Shown: piece after piece, positions 8,192-12,490 of the stretch
How positions within the stretch are numbered: position 1 is the stretch's first letter
Layout: the number at the start of each line of letters is the position of its first letter
Origin: Bacteroidota bacterium
GTDB taxonomy: Bacteria > Bacteroidota > Ignavibacteria > Ignavibacteriales > Ignavibacteriaceae
Reading direction: 5' to 3'
DNA length: 12,490 nt
NCBI GenBank assembly: GCA_030706105.1
Contig: JAUZPC010000044.1
Location: 1 to 12,490, forward strand
The notes under the pieces: model-generated
The model's input: the letters and a program-made list of their open reading frames with translations, nothing else
Told to the model about the DNA's origin: nothing
Databases searched by the model: none
Made by a program: the position numbers and the translations under genes

Positions 8192-8215
8192 AAGGGCTAT
8201 ATTTCTATAGCCCTT
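8192..8215 (-). terminator. Perfect hairpin between pilin 1 and pilin 2
   Basis: A 10-bp perfect stem (AAGGGCTATA / TATAGCCCTT) with a 4-nt loop lies 17 nt after the pilin 1 stop. On the minus strand the 3' side has only a weak T run (TTTCTAAATT), so it may act as a leaky terminator or an mRNA stabiliser that keeps pilin 1 more abundant than the genes downstream. Its core AGGGCTAT is repeated in the hairpin after pilin 3. Confidence 0.65.
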
Positions 8216-8232
8216 AAAAAATAAAACCTCTG

Positions 8233-8631
8233 TTAAGGATTAGTACATACTATAGCAATAGGATTTGTATTAGCAGGTGTAATGGTACATGTAAATGTAA
8301 TAGCAGAACCATTTGCGCCTTTTTCAGTACCTGTTCCGGTAAATACTATTGATGTTGCAGTTCCTGCAGTTGAGATTGTATAAGCACCATTTGCAGTTTG
8401 TCCCATGCCTGTAGGCATTGCATATCCGGCAAATGAACTCTGTCCACCGCCCATAGCAGTAGGAGTTTTATAATACTGCATTGCTTTTGCTGCCAAGTTG
8501 TTAAGATCTGCAACTACAGCATTTTTGTTGCTTTCTACAGCGTTTGAATTGAATAAATTGATACCAACTACAATTGCGATACCTACTACGATAACGCCAA
8601 GTACGATTAAGAGAAGTTGTTGTTGACCCAT
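8233..8631 (-). CDS. Pilin 1, likely major pilin with Met-Gly start
   Basis: This 132-residue pilin-like protein begins MGQQQLLLIVLGVIVVGIAI, then NLFNSNAVESN and the alpha segment ADLNNLAAKAMQYY. A TAMGGG turn follows at 58-63. The beta domain contains NGAYTISTAGT and TGTGTEKG and ends CTITPANTNPIAIVC (C115-C129), probably a disulfide-closed D-loop as in many T4P pilins. It is likely the main filament subunit: it is first in the operon, has the strongest SD (AGGAG, 8639-8643, 7 nt spacing) and is followed by a hairpin. The start is certain, because a TAA lies in frame about 10 codons upstream and no ATG, GTG or TTG intervenes. The leader would be Met-Gly at most, and mature position 5 is Leu instead of Glu. 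Whether a prepilin peptidase acts on it is unknown. Confidence 0.92.
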   Translation of the reverse strand: MGQQQLLLIVLGVIVVGIAIVVGINLFNSNAVESNKNAVVADLNNLAAKAMQYYKTPTAMGGGQSSFAGYAMPTGMGQTANGAYTISTAGTATSIVFTGTGTEKGANGSAITFTCTITPANTNPIAIVCTNP

Positions 8632-8676
8632 GATGTGTCTCCTATGTGTTTGTTTTTTTTATTATGTGATTACTTG

Positions 8677-8706
8677 AAATTTTAACTTACGTCTTTTGTA
8701 AGTCAA
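8677..8706 (-). promoter_or_regulatory. Proximal promoter candidate for pilin 1
   Basis: On the minus strand, TTGACT (8706-8701) is followed, 19 nt after its TTG, by TAAAATTT (8684-8677). This partly fits both sigma70 (-35 strong, -10 weak) and the Bacteroidota TTG...TAnnTTTG form. It predicts a 5' leader of about 40 nt before pilin 1. Confidence 0.4.
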
Positions 8707-8710
8707 GTTA

Positions 8711-8726
8711 TTCCAATTTTATGCCA
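8711..8726 (-). promoter_or_regulatory. Upstream block shared with pilin 3 (TTCCAATTWT, TGCCA)
   Basis: Plus-strand TTCCAATTTT then ATGCCA lies 80 nt upstream of pilin 1. The same words, TTCCAATTAT and TATGCCA, occur 66 nt upstream of pilin 3 (11701-11725) with a wider gap. It may be a shared regulator site or simply a remnant of the duplication that made the two genes. Confidence 0.35.
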
Positions 8727-8851
8727 ATTCCTTTTCCTTTGTTTTCAGATAATAATCGAACTTTTTGATATTTTGTTTAGCCGAAAGGTAAATTTTACAG
8801 GAAATTTTTACAATACAAGAATTTTTTACCACTCCGCGCTAAAACTATAGG

Positions 8852-8882
8852 TAAATTTAGTAAAAATAATTATTTAAGTCAA
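8852..8882 (-). promoter_or_regulatory. Distal promoter candidate for pilin operon
   Basis: Minus-strand TTGACT (8882-8877), a 17-nt spacer and TAAATT (8859-8854) make a good sigma70-like promoter. Read as TTG-N20-TAAATTTA it also fits the Bacteroidota-type consensus with one mismatch. Initiation here would give a leader of roughly 215 nt in front of pilin 1, long enough for post-transcriptional control. Confidence 0.45.
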
Positions 8883-9062
8883 TACCCTTAAAGTAATTTG
8901 TTAAGAATTTTTCACGGCACACAATATTTTTTGTAATTATTACAAAGAGTAATAATATTAGCCATATGCACATTTTACAATAAGGTTCGCCATTTAACAC
9001 CTACAAAAATTTAATATTACTTTAATTTTTATTCATTTTATACTTATCTTTCAAAATATTAT

Positions 9063-9090
9063 TTGAAGTTTTTGTAGACATTTTTATAAT
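9063..9090 (+). promoter_or_regulatory. Promoter candidate for the GT-C-like gene
   Basis: TTGAAG (9063-9068), a 16-nt spacer and a perfect TATAAT (9085-9090) precede the ATG at 9157 by about 65 nt. This is the best plus-strand match in the intergenic region, and it makes independent transcription of the membrane protein gene likely. Confidence 0.5.
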
Positions 9091-9156
9091 ATAATTAAAG
9101 AATTTATTTTCAGAGTGATTTTTGTTATATAGGTATAGTAATTAATAATCAGGTAT

Positions 9157-11169
9157 ATGATGCTCTTTCTTGGAATTCTTGCATTACTGCAACTAGCCAT
9201 TATTCCCGGTGGAATAGTTTTAAAACTTTTTAGGATTAAAACTTCCGGGTGGATTATGTTTTTTCTATATTCCCTGGGCCTGAGCCTCTATGTTAATTAT
9301 ATTACTGTCTGCCTGCTTACATGGGCAAGGGTTTATGTTACTCCGGTAATATTTGTTCTGTTCTTTATAGAATTGTGTTATTATATTTTTTTATATAGGT
9401 ATAGTAATCTACATCTGTTATTTAAAGAAACAATTAGCAGTATATTTTTAAGAATTCAGAAATATTATGCAGAACTTTCCCTATTAAATAAATTTCTTCT
9501 CATATTTTCAATAATTATTGTTCTTTTCTTTTTAGCGTTAATTCCATTTAGTGCAGGTACGTCTTATTATTTTACAGATGCTCATGTACAATATACAAGA
9601 TGGCCAAGTAATTGGGCTGCTAATACTTTTCCTGTCAGACCAAGCCATTATCCGCAATTATTCTCAACAAACTTGTCAATAATAAATATTGTTACTGGTG
9701 ATGGGGGGCTAAGATTTTTTACTAAATTATTTATGCCGGTTTTTTTTATCAGCATCTTATTGATGTTTTTCGATCTGGCTAAATCTAAAAAGTCTCCTGC
9801 CTATCTTGCAGCATTATTAATATACAGTATGATTCTGCTTATTATGTACGGGGTATTATTTATTTTAGATGTTAACGCTGACATACCCGTATCTTTTTTT
9901 GGCTTCCTTACTTTTTATACAATCCTTCAACAAAGTACGAAAAAGTTTGATATAAAAAATATTTTATTAGTCTCAGTATTTGCAGTTTCCTGCGCCAACA
10001 CAAAGCTTGCCGGATTCTATATGTTTTTTGTTGTCTGTCTATGGCTGCTTTTTAGATTCTATTCTTTCAGGAAGGAAATCCCGACTTCAATATTAATTAA
10101 AACCGGAGTTTATATAGTTCTTATTTTTGCTGCTGGTAATTTTTGGTATTATATTCAGCCAAGTGAAATGGTGGAAGGATTAAATCAATCTACCTGGCTG
10201 CAACCTACATATTTACAAAGATGTATTAATGCAGTCTATATACTTGCATATAGTGCCGGAATACCTTTTTTCCTATTGACTCTTATAAGCCTTGCCGCCT
10301 CATTATTTGTTATAGAAGCAAGGCATATTATGTATATAGTAGTGCTTCCAGCCTCAATAGTTTGGATGTTCTTTTTCAGCAACGATTTAAGAAATTATAG
10401 TTTCGTAATACCTTATATTGCATACTGCTCTGCATTTGGACTACAATTTATTTTCCACAAAATTGCCAGCTCAGAAGGCAAAACAAGTCCGTCCATCTTC
10501 AACTTTAACCAAAAGCTAATAACTCCTATTATCATCCTGCTTATTGTGGGGGTTGGTTTCTTGGCCGGCACAAATGACTTTTTTAACTTTTTAATCAAAA
10601 TGTCCTATACCTTAAACAGCTTTGCTTTTAACCGTTTCAGATTGGTTAACACAATAGAGATTGGTTACTACAAATACGTAGAATACTATGTATCAGCAAT
10701 AAGATTATTATGCATTTCCTTGTTACTTATATATGCCTTAAGGAAATCAAAGATTAAAATTGTTTATATAGTATTAGTTTTACTTCTTGCTTGTGTTATG
10801 GCAAATTTTACATTTTTAAGCCAAGATAAAATTTGGCAGATGCAAAAAAAGGATACTGATCTGGTTAGAGCCCGTAATCTTCAATTCCTGATATATTCAA
10901 GTTTGGATACCAAGGGTAGAACTAATTTAATAAATACGAATAGTTCGCTTTATATGCAATTAGTACCAAGCACAAGAACTGCAAATGTATTTATACCTCA
11001 ACCAGATTCTCTAATGAAAATAGAGTGTAATTATCAGTATGATAATAATTTTATTTTATTGCAAAAAGACAAACTAAATAAAGAAGAAATAGAAATGTTT
11101 ATGCATAAAAACAATTTAACGATAAATCTGGATGGAATTGATTTTTTCTTGTTTAGAATTATAAACTAG
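9157..11169 (+). CDS. Multi-spanning GT-C-like glycosyltransferase, candidate pilin-modifying enzyme
   Basis: This 670-residue integral membrane protein has at least ten hydrophobic spans between residues 1 and 560, and a soluble C-terminal tail of about 110 residues. A large loop after the third or fourth span carries TDAHVQYTRWPSNWA (140-154) followed by RPSHYPQLFS (161-170). Acidic residue(s) in an early external loop followed by W/R-rich and YPQL motifs are characteristic of GT-C enzymes that use lipid-linked sugars. Later motifs are DVNADIP (238-244), NTKLAGFY (281-288) and SNDLRNYSF (408-416). It may therefore transfer a sugar to an exported substrate. Its placement between two pilin loci suggests pilin glycosylation, but O-antigen or other surface glycan roles remain possible. 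ATG ATG (9157, 9160) follows AGG closely, so either Met may start. The gene looks more A/T-rich than the pilus genes and converges on pilin 3. Confidence 0.8.
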   Translation: MMLFLGILALLQLAIIPGGIVLKLFRIKTSGWIMFFLYSLGLSLYVNYITVCLLTWARVYVTPVIFVLFFIELCYYIFLYRYSNLHLLFKETISSIFLRIQKYYAELSLLNKFLLIFSIIIVLFFLALIPFSAGTSYYFTDAHVQYTRWPSNWAANTFPVRPSHYPQLFSTNLSIINIVTGDGGLRFFTKLFMPVFFISILLMFFDLAKSKKSPAYLAALLIYSMILLIMYGVLFILDVNADIPVSFFGFLTFYTILQQSTKKFDIKNILLVSVFAVSCANTKLAGFYMFFVVCLWLLFRFYSFRKEIPTSILIKTGVYIVLIFAAGNFWYYIQPSEMVEGLNQSTWLQPTYLQRCINAVYILAYSAGIPFFLLTLISLAASLFVIEARHIMYIVVLPASIVWMFFFSNDLRNYSFVIPYIAYCSAFGLQFIFHKIASSEGKTSPSIFNFNQKLITPIIILLIVGVGFLAGTNDFFNFLIKMSYTLNSFAFNRFRLVNTIEIGYYKYVEYYVSAIRLLCISLLLIYALRKSKIKIVYIVLVLLLACVMANFTFLSQDKIWQMQKKDTDLVRARNLQFLIYSSLDTKGRTNLINTNSSLYMQLVPSTRTANVFIPQPDSLMKIECNYQYDNNFILLQKDKLNKEEIEMFMHKNNLTINLDGIDFFLFRIIN

Positions 11170-11197
11170 CATAACAGCCGGCCAAACATTTTTTTGT

Positions 11198-11228
11198 ATA
11201 AGGGCTATTGTTTTCTAATAGCCCTTAT
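11198..11228. terminator. Bidirectional hairpin between convergent genes
   Basis: A 12-bp perfect stem (ATAAGGGCTATT / AATAGCCCTTAT) with a 7-nt loop lies 28 nt after the plus-strand membrane protein gene and 8 nt after the pilin 3 stop. It is well placed to end both convergent transcripts. T runs are modest: TATTAATATT on the plus side, none on the minus side. The stem core is the same as that of the pilin 1/pilin 2 hairpin. Confidence 0.75.
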
Positions 11229-11236
11229 TAATATTA

Positions 11237-11635
11237 TTAATTAGTAGCAGCAATTGCTATAGGGTTTGTATTAGCAGGGGTGATTGTACAGGTATAGGTT
11301 ACATTTGACGAGCCATCATTACCTTTCTCAGTTCCTACTCCGGTGAATACAATGGCGGCATCAGTTCCGGCTGTAGAGATTGTAAAAGTTCCGTTTGCAG
11401 TTGATCCAAGCCCCGTAGGGATTACATAACCCACAAAAGAATTGCCGCCCCCGCCCATTGCTGTTGGCGTCTTATAATATTGTATAGCCTTTGCAGCCAG
11501 ATTGTTTAAGTCCGCTACTATTGCATTCCTATTGCTTTCCACAGCGTTAGAATTAAATAAATTAATCCCTACTACGATAGCTATTCCTACGACAATTACG
11601 CCTAATACAATTAACAAAAGTTGTTGTTGACCCAT
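11237..11635 (-). CDS. Pilin 3, orphan paralogue of pilin 1
   Basis: This 132-residue pilin is nearly identical to pilin 1 over the first 60 residues (only K36R, V39I and M51I), with the same TAMGGGG turn and NG.(Y/F)TISTAGT block. The globular loops differ more (for example GNDGSSNVTYTCTITP). It keeps the first Cys (C116) but ends IAIAATN, so the second Cys of pilin 1 is gone and the D-loop cannot close by disulfide. SD GGAG (11643-11646) is 7 nt before the ATG; an in-frame TAA five codons upstream excludes a longer leader. It stands alone, separated from the operon by the opposite-strand membrane protein gene. It may be an alternative or variant subunit, or the preferred target of the adjacent modifying enzyme. 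Although the proteins match, codons are widely different from pilin 1, so the duplication is old. Confidence 0.9.
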   Translation of the reverse strand: MGQQQLLLIVLGVIVVGIAIVVGINLFNSNAVESNRNAIVADLNNLAAKAIQYYKTPTAMGGGGNSFVGYVIPTGLGSTANGTFTISTAGTDAAIVFTGVGTEKGNDGSSNVTYTCTITPANTNPIAIAATN

Positions 11636-11965
11636 GGTATTACTCCATTATGTTTATTTTTATTATTTAAGAAAATGACTTATTTCAATTTCACCTACAC
11701 TTCCAATTATACTAAAACTATGCCATGATAATTTAAGATTCATTATCAGAAATTGTCGTGCTATAAGACATATGAGTATTAAAAAGGAAATGGCTGCGGT
11801 TAGTCTGTTAAGCATCAACTTTATTTGATAATTTACAAACTATTTCTCTGCTGAAATATTTAAGCGCTTGTAGCTAACTATTTAGGATATATTGGTTTAG
11901 TTACAGTTGTATGAATTTTACTTTTTTTTATTTATTTTATTATATGAATTTTATAAAGGTTTATA
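11636..11965. other. Divergent intergenic region between pilin 3 and Trm112-like gene
   Basis: These 330 bp hold the pilin 3 SD and its upstream block (TTCCAATTAT at 11701-11710, TATGCCA to 11725). The right end is a T-rich stretch (about 11915-11945) that may carry the promoter of the plus-strand genes, but no clear -35/-10 pair stands out. An 18-codon frame at 11772-11828 is too short and featureless to call. AAAGG (11955-11959) is the SD of the next gene. Confidence 0.55.
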
Positions 11966-12184
11966 ATGATAAGTAAAGAATTACTGGAAATACTTTGCTG
12001 TCCGGAAAGTAAGGCGCCTGTTGTTTTAGATGGAGATTACCTTATCTCAACAGATAAAAGTACTCGCCGAAGATATAAAATAGTTGATGATATACCCGTA
12101 ATGCTTATTGATGAGTCAGAACAATTAACTATGGAAGAATGGCTTATCATTATGAAAAAACATAATATAAAGACAGAGTTGTAA
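11966..12184 (+). CDS. Trm112/UPF0434 family small protein
   Basis: This 72-residue protein has the family layout: an N-terminal KELLEILCCPESKAPVV segment, DYLIST, and RRRYKIVDDIPVMLIDE, corresponding to the usual CP.(T/S)KGPL ... ELIS ... YPI.DGIPVML pattern. Only the first Cys of the zinc knuckle is present. That is common in bacterial UPF0434 members, which are thought to keep the fold without a zinc site. Trm112 proteins activate methyltransferases in eukaryotes and archaea; bacterial partners are not well established. ATG follows AAAGG (11955-11959) by 6 nt. It is followed after 1 nt by the next gene, so the two form an operon, and this is unrelated to the pilus functions as far as I can tell. 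Confidence 0.85.
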   Translation: MISKELLEILCCPESKAPVVLDGDYLISTDKSTRRRYKIVDDIPVMLIDESEQLTMEEWLIIMKKHNIKTEL

Positions 12185-12185
12185 A

Positions 12186-12490
12186 ATGGACCCAATTAAT
12201 ATTATTTTAGGTATAAATTTTATTGCTACTTTTGCTGCAAATTTGCCGGGCTCCAGAAAAAACCTCAAATCTACGGTAGTCCCAACTAAAATAAAACCAA
12301 AGACTTACCTACAAAACTTACCATTAATACTTGCTACAATAAATGTGTTCTTCATATTGATTAGTATTTTTGGAATTGGTACTTTATCGTACTCAAGTGA
12401 ATATTTTAATGCACGGATTATATGTCTGATATGTTATATAATTTTCTCCTGGGTTCAAATTATGTCAGTAAAAGCCCTGGGACAAAATTA
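12186..12490 (+). CDS. Small membrane protein, 3' end cut off by window edge
   Basis: An open frame starting at ATG 12186, 1 nt after the Trm112-like stop, runs off the right edge after 101 codons. The product begins MDPINIILGINFIATFAANLPG, then has a Lys/Thr-rich loop (KSTVVPTKIKPKTYLQN) and two further hydrophobic spans (about 49-67 and 79-95). It ends in view with VQIMSVKALGQN. The final S-V-K-A-L-G motif after a transmembrane helix resembles the region of ICMT/PEMT-type membrane methyltransferases. That would suit a Trm112-family neighbour, but too little is present to decide. The reading frame itself is sound. Confidence 0.7.
   Translation, partial: MDPINIILGINFIATFAANLPGSRKNLKSTVVPTKIKPKTYLQNLPLILATINVFFILISIFGIGTLSYSSEYFNARIICLICYIIFSWVQIMSVKALGQN

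Larger units (their letters stand above)
8632..9156. other. Divergent intergenic region, pilin operon vs GT-C-like gene
   Basis: These 525 bp lie between the divergent pilin 1 and plus-strand membrane protein genes and contain no credible coding frame that I can see. They hold the pilin 1 SD, two promoter-like elements facing pilin 1, a sequence block shared with the pilin 3 upstream region, and one promoter-like element facing the plus-strand gene. The middle (about 8880-9060) is very A/T-rich with no further structure that I can support. Confidence 0.6.

Noticed and set aside
2035..8631. Type II secretion system instead of type IV pilus
   Set aside because: T2SS lacks a PilT-type ATPase and has a GspG-type major pseudopilin with a canonical leader. 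Here there are three pilin paralogues and a PilT-like gene, so T4P fits better, although the secretin is not visible.
8711..8726. Possible sigma54 promoter upstream of pilin 1 (minus strand TGGCAT...TTGGA)
   Set aside because: The GG/GC elements are one base too close and the -12 GC is GA; the equivalent words before pilin 3 have a different gap. Spacing is strict for sigma54.
11772..11828. 18-codon frame in the pilin 3 upstream region
   Set aside because: Too short, no SD and no neighbouring logic; expected by chance.
1..12490. tRNA, rRNA, CRISPR array, insertion sequence or prepilin peptidase gene
   Set aside because: No cloverleaf-like or spaced repeat patterns, no transposase motifs and no PilD-type membrane protein were seen on either strand.

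Overview
This AT-rich window carries most of a type IV pilus (T4P)-like operon on the minus strand. It also holds a lone extra pilin gene, a large membrane glycosyltransferase-like gene on the plus strand, and the start of an unrelated small plus-strand operon. Strong Shine-Dalgarno sites (AGGAG, GAGG, AGGTGA), promoter-like TTG...TAnnTTT elements and the protein styles suggest a Bacteroidota/Chlorobiota-superphylum bacterium that uses SD sequences. Ignavibacteriota or a neighbour is my best guess. This is inference; there is no rRNA or other marker to settle it.

Reading the minus strand in transcription order: pilin 1 (8631-8233), a hairpin, pilin 2 (8168-7770), a PilC-like inner-membrane platform protein (7587-6211), and a PilB-like extension ATPase (6214-4418, ATGA overlap). 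These are followed by three minor-pilin-like genes in PilV / PilW / PilX order (4311-3832, 3820-3251, 3246-2035). Then come a PilT-like ATPase with an altered Asp box (1823-582) and the 5' part of a possible PilM-like gene (578-1, cut by the window edge). Together these give subunits, a platform, an extension motor, a retraction-type motor and possibly the first cytoplasmic alignment protein. The secretin, PilN/O and a prepilin peptidase are not in the window.

Upstream, 8632-9156 is a divergent regulatory region. A plus-strand gene (9157-11169) encodes a 670-residue multi-spanning protein with GT-C glycosyltransferase features. It converges on a third pilin gene (11635-11237), which is a close paralogue of pilin 1. 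The two share an SD, an upstream sequence block and a downstream hairpin. To the right lie a Trm112/UPF0434-type small gene (11966-12184) and a truncated membrane protein gene (12186-12490).

The most unusual feature is that all six pilin-like proteins begin Met-Gly directly followed by the hydrophobic helix. In every case an in-frame stop just upstream, with no start codon between, rules out a longer leader, and none has the usual Glu at mature position 5. So this looks like a T4P machine that builds filaments from essentially leaderless pilins. Next to it are a candidate pilin-modifying enzyme, a retraction-type ATPase with ED changed to AA in its Asp box, and a PilC with a duplicated N-terminal module.
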